A stretch of 64,000 nucleotides of DNA, from the NCBI RefSeq assembly GCF_000002235.5, contig NW_022145611.1, forward strand, positions 1,974,754 to 2,038,753, read 5' to 3'. The notes beneath the pieces were generated by a model that saw nothing but the letters and a program-made list of their open reading frames with translations, was not told where the DNA came from and did no database searches. Positions 35,756 to 48,157 of this stretch are shown here, piece by piece; the first letter of the stretch is position 1, and each line of letters begins with the position of its first letter. Source of the DNA: Strongylocentrotus purpuratus (Eukaryota; Echinodermata; Echinoidea; Camarodonta; Strongylocentrotidae). Position numbers and translations under genes: made by a program.

Positions 35756-36790
35756 GTGTTGTTGTGGTTGCCAGTATATGTAAATATTCATGAAATTCAT
35801 TTCTGGATTTTGTGCAGATATATGTTTTAATCATTAAAACAAATCAATACATGTTTTACGATTGACTTTATGTCTACAAAAATCAGGTCTCATGATCGTA
35901 TTGTGAAGTGTTAAATTCTGACAAGGCATGAATGAATAAGGTTTTGGTCTACACATGCATATGAATTCCGATATTCATTCAACAAACACACCCCCAGAAA
36001 GCGGGTACAAAACGGGCATCGCTTACACAAATGGTTACTGTGCTAATGTTATTGTTTTATTTCAATAGAACAGATGTTTTACGAAATAAAATATCTATGA
36101 TTCTTGGCTCTGAATCTATCTTGATCAGTCCGTTTTTCACCAACCTCACTTACTTGTAAAATTCAAATCGATTTTCTTTTAAATCAGCGACCTGACGTAC
36201 ATGTGCTATCAAACTACCTGGTCTATTGTGTAAATGTACAATTTTAAACCGGTAGAGCTTACATATTATATTAAAGAAGAAATATAAATGTATTAAACCA
36301 CATGCGTACAAATTCGAAAATGAACTTATTAAAGTTGAAACAGCATTTTCTCACATAACACTTCTATCAAAACTGTTTACCATATTAATTAGAAAAAACA
36401 CGTCTATATGAAATATTAATAAGTGTAAAATATATCTGATATCGTTTTCAACGTAATATTTTTGCCTTCACACTAAATCATTTGCTTTTATTTAGGAAGA
36501 TCACTAAGTAGATATTCTAATCTTGAAATGTCAGTCGTTATCACTCATTTTCAAAAGACATATCATAAATATGCTTGTCCTCATAGCTACTATAAGAAAA
36601 AAATTGCCTGCTAAAATTGATTCGATACAATATGGTATAGCAAACTCAATTAAACACTTATTTCCTTAACCATTAAAACTATATTGATTTGCTTAAAGCA
36701 TAAACAATTTAAGAGTCTGTAGAGAGGTATGGATAATAATAAATACAGAAAACGGTTTTTGGAGAGTGTGTACTTTAGTCTTAATTATCA
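35756..36790. other. Intergenic between convergent genes, nothing recognised
   Basis: AT-rich DNA separating the 3' end of the plus-strand receptor from the 3' end of the minus-strand P450. AATAAA on the minus strand at 36487-36492 could be a P450 poly(A) signal, which would place the minisatellite inside the 3' untranslated region. Confidence 0.35.
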
Positions 36791-37763
36791 ACGTTTTTGT
36801 ATTTGTCCAGTAATTTCAAGGCCTGATAATAGAGTATGAGTCAAGCCCTGAGTGTCAGGTAATGCTTGTGTTTCTACTGGGAATTTAAAGTTTGGTGTTT
36901 AGTATCAGCGGAGCCTTACGTGTCAGGTAATGCTTGTATTTGTACAGAGGTATTAAAGCTTGGTATAGATTACTAGTCAAGCCTTGAGTGTCAGGTAATT
37001 CTTGTATTTGTACAGAGGTATTAAAGCTTGGTGTAGAGTATCAGTCAAGCCTTGAGTGTCAGGTAATTCTTGTATTTGTACAGAGGTAATTAAGCTTGGT
37101 GTAGAGTATCAGTCAAGCCTTGAGTGTCAGGTAATTCTTGTATTTTTACAGAGGTATAGAAGCTTGGTGTTTAGTATCAGTCAAGCCTTGAGTGTCAGGT
37201 AATTCTTGTATTTGTACAGAGGTATTAAAGCTTGGTGTAGAGTATCAGTCAAGCCTTGAGTGTCAGGTAATTCTTGTATTTGTACAGAGGTATAGAAGCT
37301 TGGTGTTTAGTATAAGTCAAGCCTTGAGTGTCAGGTAATTCTTGTATTTGTACAGAGGTATTAAAGCTTGGTGTTTAGTATAAGTCGAGCCTTGAGTGTC
37401 AGGTAATTCTTGTATTTGTACAGAGGTATTAAAGTTTGATGTAGAGTATCAGTCAAGCCTTGAGTGTCAGGTAATTCTTGTTTTGTACAGAGGTATTAAA
37501 GATTGGTGTTTAGTATTAGTCAAGCCTTGAGTGTCAGGTAATTCTTGTTTTGTACAGAGGTATTAGAGCTTGGTGTAGAGTATCAGTCAAACCTTGAGTG
37601 TCAGGTAATTCTTGTAGTTGTACAGAGGTATTAAAGATTGTTGTAGAGTATCAGTCAAACCTTGAGTGTCAGGTAATTATAACAGTTTGTCCAAAGTGTT
37701 TAAAGCTTAGTGTGGGGGTATTAGTCAAGTTGTGTTAGGGCTTCAGTTGGTGGGGAGTATCAG
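36791..37763 (-). repeat. 68-bp minisatellite derived from the P450 gene tail
   Basis: About 14 copies of a 68-bp unit directly downstream of the P450 stop. On the minus strand each copy carries ACAAATACAAGAATTACCTG and ACACTCAAGGCTTGACTGAT. These match the last coding bases and stop of the P450 gene (ACAAATGCAAGAATTACTTG then ACACTCAGGGCTTGACTGAT). The gene-proximal copies are the most diverged; those in the middle are nearly identical. 68 is not a multiple of three and each copy contains the stop region, so it adds no protein. Confidence 0.92.
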
Positions 37764-40700
37764 TCAAGCCCTGAGTGTCAAGTAATTCTTGCATTTGTCC
37801 AGTGGTTTTAAAGTAAGTTCATCAAGCATATCAAGGCGCTGAGACTGGTTCAAATGAAACTCAAACCGTTGCAGGAGTTTTCCAAGGATCACCCGTGCTT
37901 CGATCTAAAGAAAAGAATAACACAAATATTAAAAGGTGTGCTACTTTTCATTACTACTGCATATTAATATGTCTAGAAAATTACATCATATCGTTGTTTT
38001 TTTCGGAATCATTCTTCATTCAATGTTTTAATCTTAGTGGAATGATGATAGACAACTTAAAGTTTTGACATCATTTAATCATGAAGGTTATTCATTAAAT
38101 AATTTTTGACAGCTTACCATGGCAAACTGCTGACCGATGCAAGAACGTTGTCCAACAGAGAACGGGATATATGCGTAAAAGTGTCTTGGTCTGAATAAAA
38201 GAAAACAAAGGGGAAAATTATATGGAATTTTTAAATATTTTTTTTTTACTAAAATTGATACTTATTAACGATATGCTACCCAGTGAGACTATAGCATGAT
38301 AACAATGTATTCTTTAAAACGGTGGTGGATACTCTTGCATCCGTCATCTAAGTTTCGTATGTTCAACCAAGCTATTTTATGTTGGTCAACGGTCTAAGGT
38401 TCCATCGCGGTATCACCAAGGCAGCACTGTTCATCAGGAATTGGTCGTTGTACAATGCACGAATTGCCCTGATGTTATACCATCATGTATATAGCTGTAG
38501 CGTCTGCACAACCATTGTCTTTCCATTGAACCAGCCATGCACCAATCGTTTTAGGTGGCTGTTCCATGATTCCATGAATCTATTCATGCAACCAAAGAAT
38601 TTGCAGTTTTGGTGAATATGGAACTCCGCTGGTTTCTCGAACACACTGAGACAAAGATTATCTCCCACAGACAGTGCAGAAATGCTCTTCAGTAGAGTAG
38701 CACATGCATGCAAGAGTGTTAAAGTAAAAGTGAAAGGGGTGTTTCTAGAGAAGAAAGGTAACTGCAGAAAATGCAGTGTAGCTAGGGACGGTTTAAATTC
38801 TCCTTATCAATCTAAGAATGCACCGAATCAGTGGTAAGATCCAAGAAAATATATTTTCTTCAGCTCAATACCCCCGTATACGTTAGATTTATCTTCTGTA
38901 AAATAAATATATCAATGATTAGATAAACAATCGTAACATAATGCTATAGAGCAAAAGCAATATGATTTATATCAAATTTATTTAAAATGAAAGTTTCATA
39001 ATTACCAAAAATAATTGGGCATCAACAATGAATCATGAGTGATCATTTTCAACCAGTCAATTTTCGACCAGTTAATAATAGTTAAATTAAGAACGGACGT
39101 GATAATATAAAGAGGGTACACAAACATAATGCTAAATGGTTAATGCTTACAGATTTTCGTCCTCTTGTGGCTTAAAGCGATCAGGGTTAAAAAGGAGAGG
39201 GTCATCGAAATATTCTTCCATCCTCGACATCACTACAGATAGAACCTGCAAGGAATGGTGTTTAAAAAAGAATGGATACTGTACTTTATATTTTCATAAT
39301 ATTATCACGGTAATGGGTATCACTCCGTCAAAGGTACTTTTAAAGTTGTGTCTAGTCAACAGCTTTAGCTGAAAGGCTACACAATGGGTGATTTTAATTT
39401 GTACACAGGAATACAGTAATCCACAAACAAATATTCCCTAAAGTCACGTAATATTTGCAACTTATTGAAAGAAAGAGTGAACTGCATCTGGTTACTCCCA
39501 ATGCGTTAGCACTGGTCCAGACAATGAATGGAATATATGTTTGGTTAGAGTTGATATGTTTTTTCCTCATTTAGTATCCCACATTTTCTTCTTCTTCAGT
39601 ATCCGACTATTTCAGTCATCCAATTTCATAATAAACTATGTACTTACGGACACACTAACACCTGCTGGAATCGTCATGTCTTTATAAATGACCGGATGTG
39701 CAGTGACACGAGTAGTGCCTATGACAGGAGGGTACAGTCTCAGAGTCTCTTTGAAAACCTTGCAAAAAAAAGCAAAACACGAGTCCTTCTTTAATATGGG
39801 GAGATATTGTACTTTATCAAAAATCTTTATTGCTAAATTAATCTTTAATGCACATTCTAAATTACATTTCTTCTTTAAAGAAATACATTGTTCGTCATAA
39901 AGTAATTCTTTGCATTTCAAAATGAACTATTTCTTTCTTGAATTAGACTTGAGATTCACTCCGGACCGCTTCTCATTCCCAGATGGCCTGTAGAATCCAG
40001 TTCACAAAACAATAATTGGTTACTATTCAAATCACCATAATTGTCATGCCCTATCTACCATAGGATGGAGCTGGCGTCGCCCCCATGCACCCCCCCCCCC
40101 CGTCGCCCCTTCTTTTGAAAGCTGATTAAAAAGACAATCATTACGACTTGCAGTGTGTTTACGTCAATCGGGACTGCCTGGGTATATTACGTCCCTCCCC
40201 TTAAACCTGCCCTGTATCTGGGTACGCTACAGATATTGAACACGGAATTGGATGCAAATCTGTGTCTACTTACCCCTAGTACTTACCCTCATCATATACT
40301 CGAGTTTGGCCAGATCATCATACTCGACATATGGTTTCTGACCTAACACCTCGTCCACCTCTGCTTGAACTCTGTAAGAAAAGGAAACCGATACATGTAT
40401 TATAATTCCCTTGTACACTGTCGCTCATAAAGGTGGAATATTTTGTTTTTATTCCAATTTATGGAGTTATTTTAAAAATAATTTAAAAATAATAGATCTA
40501 GATAATAGTATACATTCTCAGATTTTATTGAATAATAATTTGCCAATGTGTGTTTTGCGTGACTGCTAAAGCATGTGTATGCTACTATGCTTATCAACTA
40601 GGGGACCTATGCCCTTAAGTCATAAATGACAGTAATGATAATTAATGCCCCACAAAAGGGCACAAATATAGCACATCGACACGGTTTTGATCCTGGGGCC

Positions 40701-43700
40701 TCACAGTTACGAGGCCATTGCTTTGTCACTGAACCATGACTGTACGCAGCGGGGGCTAGGGTAGGGGGCAGTTTCCATAAATTTAAAAAAAAACACAGAA
40801 AATGCAATAAATTTTCAATAATTTATTGCATTTAACCCCGGTTCCCAACATAAACAAATCTTCTGTGTGCCCATGCCTCGAGCCATAATGCATGGCCGTC
40901 CAGAGGTTTTTTTTATGTTGGGGACCGGGGTAAAATGCAATAAATTATTGAAAATTTATTGCATTTTCTGTTTTTTTTTAATTTATGGAAACTGCCCCCT
41001 ACCCTAGCCCCCGCTGCGTACAGTCATGGTTCAGTGACAAAACAATGGCCTCGTAACTGTGAGGCCCCAGGATCAAAACCGTGTCGATGTGCTATATTAG
41101 TGCCCTTGTGTGGGGCATTAATCCTCATTACTGTCATTCATGACTTGAGAGCGTAGGTCCCCTAGTTAATAAGCATGGTAGCATACACATGCTTTAGCAG
41201 TTCCGCAAAACACACATTGGCAAGTTATTATTCAATACAATCTGAGAATGTATACTATTATTTATATCTATTATTTTTAAATAATTTTTAAAATAATTCC
41301 ATAAATTGGGGTAAAACTAAAATATTCCAACTTTATGAGCGACAGTGTACATATACAGAGTGTCCCTGAAAAATATGAAACCCAAGCTTGTTTTAAGGAA
41401 ACGAAGTGAGGCAGTTGAACAAATGTTATTTTGCCTCACCAAAGATGATTTGTACCTGTGTGATCTTTCTATCATGATTATGACGTCATAAAGGAAGGTG
41501 AGAATATGAGCTTTTAGATGATGATGAGTATTTTCAATTATAATGGATAATCCCAATCATTTCCTTCCCTCTACAAACCATAATGAACCAAATAAAGTAG
41601 CAACCATTTTCGCTTAAATTGGACGATCGAGTTTTTGACACACTTCAGACGATCTGAAATAGGTGATGTGTGATAACTGATTTGGTACCCTACGAACATG
41701 ACGCAAGAAAAGAAAATGCATACATTAACAACAACAAAATACTAACTGGGAACCAATAAACTTAGTTTCTCTTTTTTCAGAGACACACTGTATGTTAAAA
41801 AAACAAATCTCTTCTTTATGTAGCGATACCCAATGTTTAGACATAACAAATTTACGATTTTAACTTTTTCTTAGATAGAATGCCGAGTGCATTAAGAATA
41901 CCAATTACTTGATAAGAAACAAAGTTACCCAACAGAAGCGAAGTCCTCAAAACGTAAATGCTTCAAAGCATAATAATTTGTTAACCCTTTCTTTATTTCC
42001 AGTGATTTTTACAGGAATGTTTAGATTCAGTGTGAATGTTAACTCAGGAACAGTAAGTTCGATATGATGTCTCGAAAGTGAAAGCACCCCTAACAAAAAT
42101 GGCAAATTTGAATAACCCACAATGATTAAAAAATATATATCACTGTGAAGTTCCTCGCTACTCAAGAACAGAGCACAGCAAGGGAACAGGGGAGGTTCAT
42201 TTTCTCCAAACTCGTACACAGATTCTTTCAATCCATTAGTTCCTGATAAGGACCTAGCTCATGGTTATCAATTTGTATTTTAATCGGTATCTGAATAAGC
42301 AGTCTTTAACACTGATGCTTTCGGTAAAGTTCCATTAAAATACTGACTTTAAATGTCGCTGGTTTGCGGAGAGTCCATTTGTTTTGACAGAAAAAACTTA
42401 CTTCTTTGCCACATCAGGATTTCTACCAAGTTGTTGTATTGTAAACGCCAGTAAGTTGCTCGTTGTCTCTTGGCCTTTCAGTATACAGAATGAGATGGAT
42501 AAAAATATGATTAACAATCAACAATTGATGAAAAGGACACGGGAAAAGTGCAAAAGTTGGCTTTATGAAAAGACAGAATTCATAACTCTTCATAATTAGT
42601 TCATAGATGATGACAGAGTTATGACATTCTTTGGAAATATTCCTTGAGAAATTATTCATACCGCAGTCCGTAAGAAATCTCTAGTATTAACGGCTGAATT
42701 ACTTAACCACATGTAAATGAACATTCCGCATGACAATTAACCTCTGACTTATTCGAAAGTATTTCGATTAGGACAGTATTAAAACAAATAGTCATGCTTG
42801 CATCACTAGTAAGTTAGATTAATGTAATGGTTTATTGTATGGACTCCCTGACTCCCAAATATGGTGACCGCAACGGGTCAAAAAGAATTGTGCAAGACTG
42901 ATTTGTGGTTGTTTGTTCCAAATTCTCATGGACCACCCCTCTTTTGAGAGATCTACTATTTAAGATTCCGTTGATTGTCTATAAAGCGCCCATCGGTCGA
43001 GCCCTTGGTTATATTGTTGAACTGTTGAAACTCAAGACTCACAACCTGCGCAGCTCCTAACATACTGTATTATGGCATTAATTAGATTAATTACCATTAG
43101 AAATGATGAAATCACCTATGTTATTTACTTTAACATCAAAACTAAAAGCGCATCTTTCATTTAAAGGGAACCAAAACCTTCATACTAAGTTACTTTTATC
43201 AAATTTCATGTTTTTTCTTCTTTCTTGTGATTGAGATAATCTACTCCCCTGAAAGCAAGATATAGAATGCAAAATGATATTCTACTTCACATATTATGAA
43301 GTCGGATCAAGAACACAAATAAATACGAAGAAAACGAAAAAATTGTGGAATTTTATGTACAAAAGGCATGGAGAGTTGTCCACAGATGATGTTATCAAAT
43401 TGAATACCGTCCTCTAGTGACTAGTCATTTAAAAAAGCTCTAACTTCCTTATTCCTTGCCCGATTTTGTTCAAATTTTCACAGATTTTATTCAAATCTTT
43501 TAAACTTTACAATAAAAGTAACTTAGTATAAAGGTTTTGCTTCCCTTTAACTTAATGTTGTAGATTTAAACACATCACGAGCTCTTCCAGCGCAGAAAAA
43601 TATATTTGCATGATGTCTTCGCTCTATAAAATTATATTTGTATTATTATCATTATTATTACTATTATTACTATTTTTATTATTATTATTATCATTATTAT

Positions 43701-44942
43701 TATCAAGAATACCAAAGTGGAGCAGGTTTGTCCAATCGAACTGGTTACCCTGATGTAGTAGTATGTTATTTATCCATGTTTAACTTACTTTCACTTAGGG
43801 GAAATTGATTATCTTTTTTTTTCTGGATGAATGAAGAAAACTTTTCCTCATTGACTTTGTACTAACTTTATAACATCACCCATCGACATGTGTTGTGACT
43901 CAATCCCATAAGTGATTAGGAGTAGTAGTTACAATTCTCAGGAGCAGAAAAAAGTTTACCTGCAAAGAAGATTGTAACAAATTCATCGATCATGTTCTCC
44001 ATTTGGAAGTCCTTATCACCCACCAGATCGTTGGCGCAATCGAGGATCACAGTGAGGATGTCGTTGGGTACATGATCACCCCGTTGACGGGCGGCGATAC
44101 GTTCTTCGATCTGTTGTCGACCGGTCTCCCGAATGAGATTCACCGCCTCTCGCGTTTCCTGTCGTGTTTTCCGACTCTCGCTTCGTGGGTCAAACTTTAA
44201 ATGCACATCAAATATATCGGCTAGTCAATAAACATGATGAGGGCAGTGTTAGAGGCAAACACATCATCAGCCTTGTGCAATTATTGAAAGCCCCCCCCCC
44301 CCCCCATCCCTCCACAAGGTAGGTAACAAAGCACGGCCCTGTTTTCATGAAACTTGTAGTAATCAAAAACAAGTTACAATATGATATAATCTACTGAAGC
44401 TCCTGCCTCTGGTTTGCTATGAGTAAATTTGTCATTAATGTGATGAGTTTGTCATTGATAACGAGTTTTATGAAACAATTCACGGATATTTGACTGTGTG
44501 ACAAATTTCATCATTTAGATTTGTGCAATTTAATTATGGAACTGTCACTTTTCTAAGAGCTTCAACACGCTACCAAAGGTTTACTTATCAACTTCATCAT
44601 GAAGCAACCAAATAAAACGTTTTCATTCAGTCAATCGTCGGTTTATTGGTCGTACACCCCAACCACTCCTGTTATTATCAAACATCATGAAGCAACGAAA
44701 TAAAATGTTTACATTCAATCGTCGGTTGTACCCTCTAAACATTCGAAATGGTAGACCTAAAGTGACGCCCTATACTTACAGAATACCATGGTTTATCTAT
44801 TATAGTTTGCATGCCTCTCAAGCCCAACGTTACGGCTGCAGGAAAGGGGCAGCTAGGATCTCCCACGGCTCCCGTTGTCATACTAAATGATACCTGACAA
44901 ATAAAGCAAAAGAAAGAGACGGAATCAGACGACGACAGAGAG

Positions 44943-44984
<42 letters not shown>

Positions 44985-47900
44985 AGAAGAGATAGGGAGG
45001 AAAGAGAGAGCGAAAGCGAGACAGAGACACAGACAGACAGAGAGGATAATCGAGAGAGAGGGGAGGATAGAGGGACATAAAGGGGGGAAAGATAGAAGGG
45101 GGACGCTGCATTCTAATTACATTTTTCCCCTTGAAAAAAACATTTCATAATTCATGTTTTAACACCAATTTTATGATTGTATATATTGCAGTAATAACAT
45201 GACTATTGTATTGAAAATCAGTTATTAGCTTTTGCTTGATTGAAAGTTTTCGGGGGGCATCTTGCCCCTCCCCTTGGATACACAAGTGTTGCATGAATAA
45301 ACGGAAAATTAGTATTTACATTTGCGATGACGTCAAGTGTAACGTTGTTGAGTTCGTTGAGCATTTCGACCTCATTCCTTCCGTCAGCTTTATCCCGGAG
45401 ATGCTCACAAAGTTTTTCTGATTCCGCGTTGAATTTCTCCATCATACCCATCAAGTATCTAGGTAGGAATTCGGTCAAACACGTGAACTGTCAGTGTAAC
45501 CCTTTTCTATTTGAGGTACCCCGTCTTATAACATTTGTAAAGAGTTCGGATTGATTCAAATCGATTGCAAATAAGCTTATAATTTAAAATCAATCGCAAC
45601 GCTATATTCTGTAACATTTACATTTGAAATTAAGTATATATTGTCCATTCTGAAATTTGTTTTGAGCTGGTAAAAATGTACAAATGACTTTAATATACGT
45701 TTGTCACATATCGATTGGATGTCTTTAGGTCGATTTTAAACAATCGTTAGTCTATATGAGACATGGATTTGGGTGTAATAGCCCGAACGGTTCACCATGA
45801 TCAAGTTCAATGTAACATTATTTAGACGGTCAATCGGAGGGGATGAGGGGATTTACAATGGTCAATGCTTATAATGAAATGATGTGGAATTTCGAGTTGA
45901 ATCGGCATCTTGAAAATGAGTATAACATATAAAAGACATTACACCTAAACTACGGACCCTCTTTTAACAAATTCCTAAAACAATGAAATAATGTAGTTCC
46001 ATGAAGTATAACGTACAGACATTACGTCATACTTACTTACGTCTGAAGGCAGGATTCATGATGGCACGCCTATGGAACCATTTTTCATGGTTTATTTCCG
46101 ACACCAGACCATTGCCCATGAAACGAGCTCCAAACACGTACTGGAAATTTTTGTAGAAACTCTGGGGCTTTATGTGACGGCTATTCAGAAGCAATTCCTG
46201 AAAACAGAGGAGAGACAGATGCATGTAAAAGGGAGTCGCAAGAATCATCAAGGAGAATTATGACAATTTGTGTAGTATTTTTTATTACACATCAATTTTA
46301 TAGGCGCTTACTTTCATGATGTTGGCAATTGAAGTTATTGAGTGCCACATTCAATTAATGTCCTACGAAGATTCACTCTAGTAGAATATTTATAGCAAAT
46401 TCATTACTATTTTAACAACATGAACAACATCATAATTGTGCACTATCATTTTCAGGCTTGTAAAAAAATGTAGTCGTATCTAGTATCAATCGTACCTTTA
46501 CGATTTCAGGAGCAGATGCAAAAACGTGACCTCTGGCAAACACTCGAATCCAGAATACCGGCCCATGGTCCTGAGAACTATTAGAAATAAATATTACATA
46601 ATAATCATGAAAAATATATGTTTTCTTCACTTTAATGTATGTGTATAACATAATTGAAAAAGGAAGGTATGGTCTCGTATGAAGCGAGGCAGGCGTACTT
46701 TGACAACCCACTAATCTTCTTTTCCACCCCCATATTTATAAAAAATCATTTCTTTTTACAAATATTTACAGCATACATTGATGCAAACTTCAGTGGATAT
46801 GGACGTGGACTCGGCTTTCCATATGCCCATGCTTATATTTATTAAGCATGAAACTTATATTTCTCTGATTCTTTTCAAAGTAACTGTGATAATTTATTAT
46901 GGGCGTTCCCAACTCAAGCTATGCTTTCCGGGTTTTCGCCTCCTTCCGTATCTGAATTATTTACTGTATACTCTATGTTGAAATAATTGTTACATATATC
47001 ATGTATATATATACATTTGTGTTTCATATTGTACTGTTGAGAAGGAAATAAATGTTAATAAATACCAACAAAAAAAAAGTAATTCGCTAGTAAAGGAACA
47101 TAATAAAAAAATACATGTACAACGTTAAGATCATTAAAAGTGAACCACGATCAATCATCATATGAATATTCAATTATTGCAATGTTGTCATTCTTCACAT
47201 GTACACGTATGAATCACGCTTATCTATTTTTATCTAAACTATAAACGAAATGTTTCATTCCCTCATATAAAATACACTACTTGATACAGCAATATTGGAT
47301 GTGATACTCACAGTGTGTAGATAATAAGGCCGATGGGTTGACCCAGCTTCTTCTTAGCTTCAAAGATGCTAAATATATTTCCGAATAAGAAACTGAAAGT
47401 AAACAAACCGGAAAAGGTAAATCAACTTTGTTGTACAAACGACTGTTTCTGATACGTTTAAAACAGGAAATCGTTTGTTGAGTGGATTTTAAAACATTCA
47501 GGGATCAGTTTCCGACCCGGGTTCCACAAACTGAGTTATGATTATTCAATTGTGTTTAATAGTCAAACAGGGGCTTACAAATTACATGCTATAATGAGGA
47601 ACTGTACTCGGGTTAGTACACAGGCCGACAATCATACAAAATAGGTATCAAAGCACGTATAATAACACAGTCAATGGACCAACAACTGGGGCATACATGT
47701 ATATGTTCATGCATGCCAATAGACGGTTTATATTCCGCAGTTCATATGTATGCATACTTAGCCACCGAAATCGCCCTTTGGCACTCATGATAATTATGAC
47801 GGTGAAATTCGTTCCCAAATCGGACCGTTTGGAGCCAGAAAGATGTTAAGTTTTGTATACCTTAACATAGAGTTCACGCCCTTATGGCTCCAAAGAACAT

Positions 47901-48157
47901 GATATATATTTTAGGAAACCAGGATATTTTACTGAGTCCTATGGTTTATAAGCTTATGGATGATATGGTGGTATATGGTAATACTGCTTTAGCTATGTTA
48001 CATATTTCTCCTCCTACCTATCTCTCTTTGGTCCTGGGAGGTCACTGAACTTCTGCTCTGTACGAAGAATAGCAGCCACAAAGACAAGCAGTCCGATTCC
48101 AAGCAGGCAGGCAAACAACCCCAACACATATACCACAATCACAACAAACAGGCCCAT
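37764..48157 (-). CDS. CYP46A1: Cholesterol 24-hydroxylase-like cytochrome P450
   Basis: Thirteen exons (minus strand): 48018-48157, 47312-47392, 46496-46577, 46037-46197, 45320-45458, 44780-44893, 43960-44194, 42402-42474, 40287-40371, 39648-39758, 39151-39245, 38118-38190, 37764-37904. All junctions are GT-AG, phases fit throughout, giving 509 aa (human CYP46A1 is 500). The N-terminus is a membrane anchor (MGLFVVIVVYVLGLF...) followed by LPGPKRD. Conserved parts: FMGNGLVSEINHEKWFHRR (helix C area), AGQETTSN in helix I (317-324), KETLR with ExxR at 374-377, PDRF, and the heme loop FSVGQRSCIGQQFA with Cys456. The end TLKPLDKCKNYLTLRA parallels the CYP46 C-terminus. Known role of the family: ER monooxygenase that hydroxylates sterol side chains, aiding cholesterol removal. 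Substrate here is inferred. Introns carry a 936-bp palindrome, MITEs and a LINE fragment. Confidence 0.95.
40414..41349. mobile_element. 936-bp Tc1/mariner-like palindrome carrying tRNA-like modules
   Basis: Ends are TACACTGTCGCTCATAAAG and its exact complement, so TA is the likely target. The arms are about 430 bp each with a spacer of roughly 60 bases. Both arms contain the same tRNA-derived segment (TGGTTCAGTGAC then GGCCTCGTAACTGTGAGGCC) in opposite orientation. That is why two near-identical peptides appear on opposite strands at 40607-40807 and 40959-41156. Neither is a gene. It lies in P450 intron 8. Confidence 0.93.
41354..41792. mobile_element. Tc1/mariner-like MITE, 439 bp
   Basis: The left end TACAGAGTGTCCCTGAAAAA and right end CTTTTTTCAGAGACACACTG plus TA are inverted, with TA at both sides. 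It sits 4 bp from the neighbouring palindrome, in P450 intron 8. Confidence 0.75.
42825..43065 (+). mobile_element. LINE RT C-terminal fragment (L2/CR1-like)
   Basis: It translates as GLPDSQIW, a stop, then PQRVKKNCARLICGC and a degraded HxxP-type block. This resembles the LQRVQN.AARLV region near the end of L2/CR1 ORFs. It is antisense in P450 intron 7, with stops in frame. Confidence 0.7.
43161..43550. mobile_element. TIR MITE with TTAA ends, 390 bp
   Basis: TTAAAGGGAACCAAAACCTT at the left is matched by AAGGTTTTGCTTCCCTTTAA at the right. The inverted match runs about 39 bp with a few mismatches. TTAA at both outer edges fits a piggyBac-like target, but a TA target (Tc1/mariner-like) cannot be excluded. 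It lies in P450 intron 7. Confidence 0.75.
43625..43705 (+). repeat. ATT-rich triplet microsatellite
   Basis: TATTATTATCATTATTATTA-type repeats, possibly the tail of a retroposon. Confidence 0.8.
44940..45090. repeat. (GA)n microsatellite
   Basis: GAGAGA repeats grading into purine-rich GACAGA sequence, about 45 bp upstream (in gene sense) of P450 exon 6. Confidence 0.9.
47828..47894. mobile_element. 67-bp palindromic MITE, relative of the 1-kb minisatellite
   Basis: Ends TTTGGAGCCA (47828) and TGGCTCCAAA (to 47894) are exact inverted repeats. A second nested stem is TGTTAAG (47844-47850) and CTTAACA (47861-47867). Its right half, with TAGAGTTCACGCCCTTATGG, aligns closely with the 52-bp unit and closing end of the array at 1007-1903. 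It lies in P450 intron 1. Confidence 0.85.

Noticed and set aside
36791-37763. Extra P450 exons or a repetitive protein domain downstream of the gene
   Set aside because: The unit is 68 bp (not a multiple of three) and each copy contains the stop region, so it is a non-coding minisatellite.
40607-41156. Two near-identical peptides on opposite strands
   Set aside because: They are mirror copies produced by the 936-bp palindrome, not paralogous genes.
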